The notes: generated by a model not told the origin, from the sequence alone. A DNA stretch of 6,208 bases from Muribaculaceae bacterium (GCA_029062725.1 JAIDPP010000324.1:1-6208), one strand, 5' to 3'; positions 1 to 6,208 are shown, counted from the first letter of the stretch. Program-made: numbers and translations.

Positions 1-15
1 TTATTCTTCTATAAC

Positions 16-1296
16 ATGAACAGATTTATTTATTTAATTCTAACCGGCTTCATCAGTGTGGCATTCCTACTTTCATGCAACCATGACGATGATCTTCAGA
101 AGGACACGTCAGGAAAGAAACCTGAGAATACAGTTAAGCCGATAGAGAAACCAACTGACTTCAAGGCCATTGAACTTGACAGCCGTCAGCAGAACGCAAA
201 TATCGGTTCTTATCTTTTTGCATACGAATTTTTGAAAGAATGTCTCGTTGAAGCTAATAAATATGATGAGCAGAATTTCATGGTTTCTCCATTGGGCTTC
301 TCCAATCTCCTTACTATGTTAGCCAACGGAGCCAACAAGGAAACCCTCGCTCAGATCTCGGAGGCATTAGGCTCCGATCCGGAAGATCTTAATTCTTTCT
401 ATTCCTTGATTGCCATCGCACTCCCCGCGGCAGACAATCAGGTAGTGTTCAAAACAGCCAACTCCATCTGGATTCAAAACGGAGTCGAAGTAAAAGCAGC
501 TTATTCTGACTTGTTGAAATCCCGTTTTAATGCCGATATATTCACCAAAGACCTCCCTACAATAGAGACTATGGACTCAATCAATCAATGGTGTTCCGAT
601 CATACGGGAGGAATGATAGATAACTTTCTTAAAAGACCTTTAAACCCATTAACCCTGGCTTTTATCGCCAATGCTCTCTACTTCAACGGGAAATGGACAG
701 TTCCTTTCCAAAAGGAACTGACTGAGAAAGAGGAATTCAGATCTGTATCAGGAAAGGTCTCAGAGGTTGAGATGATGAATGGTAATGAGGAGATAGGATA
801 TATGGAATTGCCCGGCGGAGGAGAATTGATTTCAATTCCCTACGGCAATAAGTCTTTCTCTTTCAATATTTATCTTCCCAAAGAGGGTGAAACCATTGAA
901 AATGCTGTTAATGGGAATAATAAATTTCTTACAAATACAATCGATAATAGTAGAAACTGCTTTCTTACATTACCGAAATTCAGAGTTTCATTTGAGTTGA
1001 ACACCCTCAACGTAGTAGCTGAAAAGTTGGGCCTAACCGAACTGTTTAAGGAGAATGCCCTTTCCGGTATTGCAGAGGATATGACGGGAGGGTATATGAA
1101 GCAAGTTACAGAATTTGTAATCGATGAATCAGGAGCGGAAGCCGCCGCAGTTACAGGAATGGAATTTGTTAGCTTTCCCGGAGATGTCACTCCTTCTACT
1201 CCGGTCATCGTAAAGGTGAACCGTCCCTTCATTTTCTCCATTACCGAGACAACAAACAATATTGTTCTATTCGCCGGAGTGATACGCGAACTTTAA
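16..1296 (+). CDS. Serpin-family protease inhibitor, predicted surface lipoprotein
   Basis: Serpins are suicide inhibitors that trap a target protease after it cuts the reactive-centre loop. Residues 1-20 form a lipoprotein signal peptide ending in the lipobox LLSC, with Cys21 as the lipidation site. The following NHDDD (22-26) resembles the acidic export signal of Bacteroidetes surface lipoproteins, so the protein is probably on the outer face of the outer membrane. A linker (about 27-60) precedes the serpin fold, which shows SPLGFSNLL (91-99), FIANALYFNGKW (216-227), LPKFRVSFEL (319-328) and a C-terminal VNRPFIFSI (401-409). The hinge ESGAEAAAVT (371-380) has small residues at P14-P9, as in inhibitory serpins. 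Counting from Gly373 as P15 puts P1 at Phe387 and P1' at Pro388, but the loop is about 6 residues longer than in alpha-1-antitrypsin, so P1 is uncertain. The length (426 aa) fits a serpin plus lipoprotein leader. The frame is open upstream to base 1, but the signal peptide fixes the start at 16. The promoter lies outside the window. Confidence 0.95.
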   Translation: MNRFIYLILTGFISVAFLLSCNHDDDLQKDTSGKKPENTVKPIEKPTDFKAIELDSRQQNANIGSYLFAYEFLKECLVEANKYDEQNFMVSPLGFSNLLTMLANGANKETLAQISEALGSDPEDLNSFYSLIAIALPAADNQVVFKTANSIWIQNGVEVKAAYSDLLKSRFNADIFTKDLPTIETMDSINQWCSDHTGGMIDNFLKRPLNPLTLAFIANALYFNGKWTVPFQKELTEKEEFRSVSGKVSEVEMMNGNEEIGYMELPGGGELISIPYGNKSFSFNIYLPKEGETIENAVNGNNKFLTNTIDNSRNCFLTLPKFRVSFELNTLNVVAEKLGLTELFKENALSGIAEDMTGGYMKQVTEFVIDESGAEAAAVTGMEFVSFPGDVTPSTPVIVKVNRPFIFSITETTNNIVLFAGVIREL

Positions 1297-1317
1297 CTCA
1301 TAATTAAAAACTTATCC

Positions 1318-1371
1318 ACATAAAAAGAGTTGCGTCAGGACACCGATGTTCTGACGCAACTCTTTTTATGT
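1318..1371. terminator. Bidirectional intrinsic terminator between convergent genes
   Basis: Bases 1318-1342 pair with 1347-1371 in a 25-bp stem (24 Watson-Crick pairs plus one G-T at 1339/1350) around the tetraloop CCGA (1343-1346). The arm near the serpin has five A (1322-1326) and the opposite arm five T (1363-1367), so each strand gives a GC-containing hairpin followed by a short U tract. It begins 21 nt after the serpin stop codon and ends 15 nt before the stop codon of the minus-strand GH57 gene, the right place to end both converging transcripts. Confidence 0.92.
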
Positions 1372-1386
1372 ATCTAACTGTGCGGA

Positions 1387-2865
1387 TCAGTCTTTCTTAG
1401 CTACTTTCCTTGTTGCTGTTTTTTTTGCGGCAAGTTTCTTGGCTGTCTCCTTGGCCTCATCTTTCTTGGCAGCCTTCTTTGCAGGAGTTTTCTTTACGAC
1501 CCTTTTCTTTGCCGGAGCTTTCTCCTCTTCCTCTTTCACTTCCACTAAAACCGGAGTCTCATCCGAATTGAGGATATTGGTCTTCATCGACTTATTCTCT
1601 TTCTTGAGCGCCTCGATTTCGGAAGCCTGATTGCGGATGGTGAGCAGAAGTGAATTGAGCTCCTCATTGTCGATGCTTTCAGGATACTGCTCCTCGACAC
1701 GCACCAGGAAATCTGCCAGCACATTCATATAGTTGGTGAATGCGGCAAAGGGAGATTCATACGGACTGAACGCGGCATGATCCGCACCATCAGCCATATT
1801 CTTAGTGCTCATATAATAGAAGTGATCGCTGCTCTGGAGATACTCCCAATCCTGCTTGAGCCGACGGTCGGTGCAGAGGCTTACGCGCTCAGCCACACCA
1901 TACAGCTTGGCCAAAGCCTCTCTCTGGAGTTCGTTTCCTTTCCATGCCGACACATCGCGCGCCTCGTCGATATCTGAAATAGGATAAGGCACACTCAGCT
2001 CCCCTACCGGTTTCAGTTTCTTGACAACATCCGACGGAGTGGTGAACTCCACACCCATCTCGCGCCCGAAATCGGGAAGGGCTTTCATAAACTCAAATAT
2101 ACCGGTATAGGGAGGTAGGAACGACCCGAAAGTATCCATGCTGAGATAGAGGTTAACCACCTGCTCCTCCTCCGGGAGGGATGCGATCCAATGGACATAT
2201 TTATCAGCCGTAAGAGGATACTCATGCCATTCGGGATTATTGAAATTACGGGAGATATCCTCTGCCAATTTGTTGTTGGTAAGCAGGAGTTTAAGATCAG
2301 GAGCCGTAGCCGCGCTATATACGTAGTTGGGCGATTTCCAGCCTAAGATATGCTTCGCACCCTCTGTGACACAAGTCTTGAATCCCATGCTCTTTACCAG
2401 AAGCGCGATGTCATCATCATAAATAAGCTCAGTGTTGGCGAATACTTTCGGCCGCTTCCCGAAAATGGTATGGATAAGGTCATCGTGCATCTTAACCTCA
2501 CGCAGGAACTCCTCGGGGTCTTCCAAAGAGGCGAGTGAATGGGCGTAGGTGCCGGAAAGGAATTCCACGCATCCCGTATCTGCGAGCTGGCGGAGCTTAT
2601 CGATACATTCCGGAACATACATCTGGAGCTGCTCGATGGCCGTGCCTGAAATGGCGATCGAACATTTGAAGCCACCATTGGTGCGTTGAATCATCTCAAG
2701 AAGGGTGTCGGCCATCGGCATATAGGAATTCTGGGCCAGACGGGTGATGATGTCGTCATCGGCGAAATCATCATAGTAGTAGTGATCATTGCCGATATCG
2801 AAGAAACGATAACGTTTCAGACGATAGGGCTGATGTATGGTGAAATAGAAACAAACTGATTTCAT
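1387..2865 (-). CDS. GH57 alpha-amylase-like protein with Lys/Ala-rich C-terminal tail
   Basis: GH57 enzymes hydrolyse or transfer alpha-1,4-glucans through a Glu nucleophile and an Asp acid/base. The family regions appear in order: HQP (11-13); FKCSIAISGTAIEQL (66-80); FANTELIYDDD (142-152), whose Glu146 fits the nucleophile; LSMDTFG (241-247), aligning with the usual MDYETFG; and RDVSAWKGNELQ (303-314). In the fourth region the position of the catalytic Asp is Ser242, with Asp244 two residues later, so amylase activity is doubtful. Residues about 400-430 look like a coiled coil. Residues 450-492 are low-complexity, with 16 Lys and 2 Arg in 43. No signal peptide is seen, so it is cytoplasmic. 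It is the last gene of the glycogen block, and its start is set by region 1 lying at the N-terminus, as in the family. It could be an active variant, a glycogen-binding protein or a regulator. The family call is firm; the activity is not. Confidence 0.92.
   Translation of the reverse strand: MKSVCFYFTIHQPYRLKRYRFFDIGNDHYYYDDFADDDIITRLAQNSYMPMADTLLEMIQRTNGGFKCSIAISGTAIEQLQMYVPECIDKLRQLADTGCVEFLSGTYAHSLASLEDPEEFLREVKMHDDLIHTIFGKRPKVFANTELIYDDDIALLVKSMGFKTCVTEGAKHILGWKSPNYVYSAATAPDLKLLLTNNKLAEDISRNFNNPEWHEYPLTADKYVHWIASLPEEEQVVNLYLSMDTFGSFLPPYTGIFEFMKALPDFGREMGVEFTTPSDVVKKLKPVGELSVPYPISDIDEARDVSAWKGNELQREALAKLYGVAERVSLCTDRRLKQDWEYLQSSDHFYYMSTKNMADGADHAAFSPYESPFAAFTNYMNVLADFLVRVEEQYPESIDNEELNSLLLTIRNQASEIEALKKENKSMKTNILNSDETPVLVEVKEEEEKAPAKKRVVKKTPAKKAAKKDEAKETAKKLAAKKTATRKVAKKD
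1390..1518 (-). other. Segment encoding Lys/Ala/Pro-rich histone-H1-like tail
   Basis: This stretch encodes residues 450-492 of the GH57-like protein. It contains repeated KK pairs spaced by Ala, Pro and Thr (PAKK twice, AAKK twice) and 18 basic residues in 43. An acidic EEEE patch sits just before it (445-448). The DNA is correspondingly repetitive, with many TTCTT/TTGGC units on the plus strand, so its length may vary between strains or be hard to assemble. Similar tails are known in bacterial histone-like proteins and bind polyanions; a role here is not established. Confidence 0.7.
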
Positions 2866-2903
2866 ATCGTTGATATCTTTATAATTTTTTGTTTTGCCTC
2901 TCT

Positions 2904-2926
2904 CCGTGGGATTTGGTATTCCACGG
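2904..2926 (-). promoter_or_regulatory. Small hairpin in the spacer between the GT4 and GH57 genes
   Basis: The 79-nt spacer 2866-2944 holds an inverted repeat: CCGTGG (2904-2909) pairs with CCACGG (2921-2926). Three further inner pairs, one a G-T wobble, leave a 5-nt loop (2913-2917). Read in the direction of the operon it is followed by an A-rich stretch rather than a U tract, so it is not a standard terminator. It may be an mRNA processing or stability element placed before the GH57 leader, or simply chance. The A-rich run after it (near 2880-2895) is typical of Bacteroidetes translation leaders. I see no TAnnTTTG promoter element in this spacer. Confidence 0.4.
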
Positions 2927-2944
2927 CTTGATGGGCTTTAACTA

Positions 2945-4210
2945 TCACTTTCTTGAGGCGATCACATCCTTATAGATATCTATCACCTTTTTGCCGGCTT
3001 TCTCCCAGGTAATACCGTGAATCTCCTCGATTCCTCGGTCGCGCAAGGTGTTATGAAGCGCCGGATAGGATATAAGCGCGTGCATCGCGTCCGCCATAGC
3101 GTCTATATCCCAATAGTCGGTCTTTATTACATTCTCAAGAATCTCGGCGCAACCGCTCTGCTTGGAGATTATCGAGGGAACTCCCATCTCCATCGCTTCC
3201 AGCGGAGAGATTCCGAATGGTTCCGATACTGATGGCATGACATAGACATCCGAGTCACGGAACATCTGATATACTTCTTTTCCGCGCAGGAATCCGGTGA
3301 AATGGAAACGATCCGCTATACCCCTCTTAGCGGCGAGACGTATCATATCGGCCTCCATATCTCCGCCTCCGGCCATAACGAAGCGAACATTTTTGTTTTT
3401 CTGGAGCACTTTGGCCGCCGCCTCAACGAAATACTCCGGTCCTTTCTGCATCGTGATTCGACCCAGGAAGGTGATCACCTTATCCTTACTATCTCGCTTC
3501 TCAAGGTTCAGAAGCTCATCGCTCAATGGAATTACTGCATTGTGGACAGTAGTTACCTTTGCCGGATCAATCCCGTATTTATCAATCACTGTACGTCGCG
3601 TAAGCTCCGACACCGTGATAATATGATCGGCGTTCATCATGCCGTCTTTCTCGATTGCGAAAACCGTAGGGTTCGGCTTCCCGCGCGAACGGTCGAACTC
3701 GGAGGCATGCACATGGATTACCAGTGGTTTTCCGGTCACGTTCTTGGCGTGGATTCCGGCAGGATAGGTGAGCCAGTCGTGGGAATGGATAATATCGAAA
3801 TCCACCGTACGCGCTATAACTCCGGCTACGATCGAATAATTATTGATCTCCTCGAGGATATTGTCGGGGTAACGCCCGGAAAACTCTATGCAGCCGAGAT
3901 CATTCAGCTTGAGATAGTTGAAATCCGCATAGATATGGTCACGGAGATCGAAATAGGTCTGGGGGTTCATCACCTTCCCTATCCTATTTTCCACATAATC
4001 CCAACTTACATCGCGCCAGGCCACCGGAGTGTTGCATGCGCCTATGATGTTGGCAAAACCTTTCTCTTCATCACCATACGGCTTGGGGATTACGAATGTA
4101 ATATCCATATCGCCGTTATTGAACATCCCCTTGGTCAGACCGTAGCTGGCTGTTCCCAATCCTCCAAGAATATGAGGAGGAAACTCCCATCCGAACATCA
4201 ATGCTTTCAT
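2945..4210 (-). CDS. GT4-type glycogen/alpha-glucan synthase-like glycosyltransferase
   Basis: This is probably the chain-extending enzyme of glycogen synthesis, transferring glucose from a nucleotide sugar to the non-reducing end of an alpha-1,4-glucan in the cytoplasm. It has a two-domain GT-B architecture. The N-terminal domain opens with MFGWEFPPHILGGLGTAS (5-22), including the GGLG loop (16-19) typical of glycogen synthases, followed by HSHDW (142-146) and HVHASEFDRSRG (166-177). The C-terminal Rossmann domain has FLGRITMQKG (248-257), with basic residues Arg251 and Lys256 at the donor-phosphate site, then AGGGD (280-284) and the EX7E motif EPFGISPLE (Glu330 and Glu338). All expected active-site motifs look intact. 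The length of 421 aa is usual for GT4. It starts 5 nt after the upstream GH133-like gene ends, which suggests translational coupling. The donor (ADP- or UDP-glucose) cannot be read from sequence. A related alpha-glucan transferase is the main alternative. Confidence 0.9.
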   Translation of the reverse strand: MKALMFGWEFPPHILGGLGTASYGLTKGMFNNGDMDITFVIPKPYGDEEKGFANIIGACNTPVAWRDVSWDYVENRIGKVMNPQTYFDLRDHIYADFNYLKLNDLGCIEFSGRYPDNILEEINNYSIVAGVIARTVDFDIIHSHDWLTYPAGIHAKNVTGKPLVIHVHASEFDRSRGKPNPTVFAIEKDGMMNADHIITVSELTRRTVIDKYGIDPAKVTTVHNAVIPLSDELLNLEKRDSKDKVITFLGRITMQKGPEYFVEAAAKVLQKNKNVRFVMAGGGDMEADMIRLAAKRGIADRFHFTGFLRGKEVYQMFRDSDVYVMPSVSEPFGISPLEAMEMGVPSIISKQSGCAEILENVIKTDYWDIDAMADAMHALISYPALHNTLRDRGIEEIHGITWEKAGKKVIDIYKDVIASRK

Positions 4211-4215
4211 ATTCT

Positions 4216-6150
4216 TCAGTCGGTTTGAGTGGTTAGAAGTTTATTCATCTGTTTCACGCTCTTGAGGGTGCGCAGAATCTCGCCTACATTCTTGGCTGTA
4301 CTGACCGCTCCGCGTCCTGTAAAAGGCGGATTGCCGTCATACATCTCGGAAAGGGAGCCTATGCATCCCTCGGTCATTTCATCCTCATATCCTATGAGCA
4401 TACGCTCGATGAAGGAGAGACCGCTTACCCCGAACACCTTGAAATAGGCATCAGCATAGAAGCCGAAGAGCCAGGGACGTGCAGGACCCTGATGCACTGC
4501 GTATTCGCGTTCTACCGGGCCTCCTACGTATGTCGGATTGTAGGCATAGCTCTTGGGCGATAGGGAGCGCAGGCCTTTCGGAGTCAGCAACTCGCGGGTG
4601 CAGAGGTCGAGAACCTTCTTTCTCTGTCGCCTGTCGAGCGGAGAATATTCCAACCCGATAGCGATTGCCATGTTGGGGCGTACCTCAAGATCAGTGTAGC
4701 TACCGTTGACATAATCGTAAAGATAACCGTAGTCGTTGAGGAAAGTAGCCCGAAATGATTCCTTGATTCTCTCTGCAAGCGTTTCAAGTTCGTTACGATA
4801 TCCATCCTCTCCTTGCTCTTCCTCAAGCATCGAGCTGAGGAATTTCACAGCGTTATACCAAAGAGCGTTAAACTCCAGTATATAGCCTGTACGAGGAATG
4901 ATAGGTTTCCCGTTGATAGAGGCCGAAAGCCATGTCACAGGTGAGTTCTGACCGTCGGAGCTTACGAGACCATCGGGATTAAGTTTGAGATTCTTGACTT
5001 TTCCACCTCTCACGGCTTCTACGATATATCTCACATCTTCGCCATACTTCTCCCGACAGGAAGCGATGTCTGCATGACGCTTATACTGCTGGATAGTCCA
5101 CACTGTCCAAAGCGGAATGTCAGGAAGGTCGATCTCCCCTATAGTTGGGTCTTTCTCCCCTGTCTCGATATACTTCTTAAGGGCTTTCAGGAAAGTGGCG
5201 AGTATTTCATGATAATCTTCCTCATGGCTGATTGCAAGTGTGCAGCCGGGAAGGGCTATCAATTCGTCACGCGATCTAACATTATACCACGGGTAACCCG
5301 CCATGATGTACATCCCACGGCTGTTCTTCAGATAGAATTGCTTGGCAGAGTTTTTTAGGCAGTTATAGAAACTCGTGCGACAGGTGCGCGACTCAAGTTC
5401 TTTGGAATAAATCTCCTCGAATTTGGAAGGATCGGTCTCGAATGTGGAGGCTGAAAAGATTATCGACTCTCCTTTCTTGATAGGAAGCTCGAAATATCCC
5501 GGAACCCAGAGATCCTCCTTGTAGGGAATACCTCTCACCTTATCCTTTACATATTCAATACCATTATACCAATGGCCGTCGCCGTGCCATTCTACAGGCT
5601 TGTTAAACTGCATGTACAACTCCGGATACCCGTCATAAAGACATGTCGCGATTCCGTTTTCCACGAATCGAACATCCTTGTTAATGACATTATTCTCAAT
5701 GCAGAGATCGTTGGCATTTCTAAACGCAAGGAAGGGTCGGAACCTTAGGAACGTTTCGGAATGTGCCTCCTTCAGGGTATATTTGATCAGAATACGGTTT
5801 TCATGGGAGATAAATACCTTCTCTTTGGCAAGAATCACTCCTCCTACGCGATAGGTCATAACAGGGACACTCTCGCAATTGAACTCTCTGATATACTTAT
5901 GACCATTCGGACTGAATACATTGTCGCCATACTGGTGCAGACCGAGATTGAAAGGGGCGCCGTGCTGTATCACTGACTCATCAAGAGATGAAAGCAGCAC
6001 ATGAGCCTTGTCGTCCATCCCTGGGATGGGTATCACGAGCAGACCATGTTGCTTACGGGTATTGCAGCCGACAATCGTAGTGCAATGGTAGGCTCCCGAC
6101 TTGTTAGTCCGCAACATCTCCTTGGGCAGCGACTGCTCGAGATTGATCAT
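4216..6150 (-). CDS. GH133 glycogen debranching enzyme-like protein, probably 5'-truncated
   Basis: Family members remove alpha-1,6-linked glucose at glycogen branch stubs (amylo-alpha-1,6-glucosidase). An N-terminal GDE domain (about 10-240) carries CNTRKQHGLLV (29-39). A C-terminal (alpha/alpha)6-barrel domain (about 270-630) carries AGYPWYNVRSRDELIALPG (284-302), EFNALWYNA (426-434), RSLSPKSYAYNPTYVGG (528-544) and SEMYDGNPPFTGRG (601-614). Glu602 fits the conserved general base. Several expected active-site residues differ: Ser409 replaces Asp in TWMD, RSRD (292-295) replaces WGRD, and GPARPW (555-560) replaces GTxWPW. Activity is therefore uncertain. ATG 6150 is the first start inside the window, but the frame stays open to the last genomic base (6173), encoding LKFDKNL before this Met. 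That reads like genuine protein, so the real start is probably beyond the contig end. It is the first visible gene of the glycogen block. No signal peptide is seen. Confidence 0.9.
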   Translation of the reverse strand: MINLEQSLPKEMLRTNKSGAYHCTTIVGCNTRKQHGLLVIPIPGMDDKAHVLLSSLDESVIQHGAPFNLGLHQYGDNVFSPNGHKYIREFNCESVPVMTYRVGGVILAKEKVFISHENRILIKYTLKEAHSETFLRFRPFLAFRNANDLCIENNVINKDVRFVENGIATCLYDGYPELYMQFNKPVEWHGDGHWYNGIEYVKDKVRGIPYKEDLWVPGYFELPIKKGESIIFSASTFETDPSKFEEIYSKELESRTCRTSFYNCLKNSAKQFYLKNSRGMYIMAGYPWYNVRSRDELIALPGCTLAISHEEDYHEILATFLKALKKYIETGEKDPTIGEIDLPDIPLWTVWTIQQYKRHADIASCREKYGEDVRYIVEAVRGGKVKNLKLNPDGLVSSDGQNSPVTWLSASINGKPIIPRTGYILEFNALWYNAVKFLSSMLEEEQGEDGYRNELETLAERIKESFRATFLNDYGYLYDYVNGSYTDLEVRPNMAIAIGLEYSPLDRRQRKKVLDLCTRELLTPKGLRSLSPKSYAYNPTYVGGPVEREYAVHQGPARPWLFGFYADAYFKVFGVSGLSFIERMLIGYEDEMTEGCIGSLSEMYDGNPPFTGRGAVSTAKNVGEILRTLKSVKQMNKLLTTQTD

Positions 6151-6173
6151 AAGGTTCTTGTCAAATTTAAGAT

Positions 6174-6208
6174 CTGTCTCTCATACGCATCTACGACCCC
6201 ACGAGACG
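6174..6208. other. Residual Illumina Nextera (Tn5) adapter at contig end
   Basis: Bases 6174-6207 match the reverse complement of the Nextera read-2 transposase adapter at 30 of 34 positions. The part corresponding to CTGTCTCTTATACACATCT (6174-6192) differs at 6182 and 6187, and the outer synthetic part at 6193 and 6197. Base 6208 would be the first base of the index. Because the match continues beyond the 19-bp Tn5 mosaic end into the synthetic Illumina tail, this is library adapter and not a natural transposon end. Genomic sequence stops at about 6173. Confidence 0.93.

Noticed and set aside
870..1259. Minus-strand open frame of 129 codons inside the serpin gene.
   Set aside because: It is antisense to conserved serpin motifs, including the hinge, with no domain or leader of its own.
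1312..1320. TTATCCACA, a perfect DnaA-box sequence between the serpin and the terminator.
   Set aside because: It is a single copy with no cluster of further boxes, no AT-rich unwinding region and no replication genes nearby. One looser match near 3995 lies in coding sequence. Chance is the simplest explanation.
2394..2678. Alternative minus-strand frame of 94 codons overlapping the GH57-like gene.
   Set aside because: It overlaps the conserved GH57 regions in a different frame and has no recognisable features; there is no sign of a frameshift in the main gene.
3302..4228. Plus-strand open frame of 308 codons opposite the glycosyltransferase gene.
   Set aside because: It is fully antisense to a gene with clear family motifs, its translation shows no recognisable domain, and such frames arise from the codon use of the opposite strand.
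6162..6169. Minus-strand TAAATTTG, a perfect match to the Bacteroidetes -7 promoter motif TAnnTTTG, just before the ATG at 6150.
   Set aside because: It lies only 11 nt from the ATG, the -33 region would fall in adapter sequence, and the same bases read in frame as plausible N-terminal protein (LKFD). It is more likely coding sequence of a truncated gene.
6174..6192. Possible natural Tn5-like transposon end at the right edge.
   Set aside because: The match continues into the synthetic Illumina tail beyond the 19-bp mosaic end, which a natural element would not carry.

Overview
The window looks like the end of a contig from a Bacteroidales (gut Bacteroidetes) genome. A family such as Muribaculaceae, Bacteroidaceae or Prevotellaceae is plausible, but the sequence alone does not settle which. 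The evidence is a three-gene glycogen cluster of a type I associate with Bacteroidetes (GH133 debranching enzyme, GT4 glycogen synthase-like transferase, GH57 amylase-like protein), a lipoprotein with an acidic stretch just after the lipobox cysteine, and A-rich leaders without clear Shine-Dalgarno sequences.

Layout: a complete serpin lipoprotein gene lies on the plus strand (16-1296). It converges on a minus-strand gene block, and the two are separated by a near-perfect 25-bp hairpin (1318-1371) that can serve as a bidirectional terminator. The minus-strand block is read from the right edge leftward: GH133-type debranching protein (4216-6150), GT4-type alpha-glucan synthase (2945-4210, 5-nt gap), then GH57 alpha-amylase-like protein (1387-2865, after a 79-nt spacer with a small hairpin). 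The three are probably co-transcribed and act on intracellular glycogen: the transferase extends chains, while the other two carry the folds of glycogen-trimming enzymes. Both hydrolase-fold proteins depart from their family's catalytic signatures. GH57 keeps the Glu nucleophile but has Ser where the catalytic Asp is expected. GH133 keeps the C-terminal Glu but has Ser at the expected Asp of its TWMD motif, plus other changes. The GH57 protein also ends in a Lys/Ala-rich, histone-H1-like tail.

The last 34-35 bases (6174-6208) are not genome. They match the Illumina Nextera (Tn5) read-2 adapter at 30 of 34 positions. Genuine sequence therefore ends at about 6173, and the GH133 reading frame is still open there, so its true N-terminus is probably cut off. 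The serpin is probably a separate function: a cell-surface protease inhibitor that protects against host or microbial proteases. I see no RNA genes, CRISPR arrays or mobile elements, and no intergenic stretch exceeds 300 bases.
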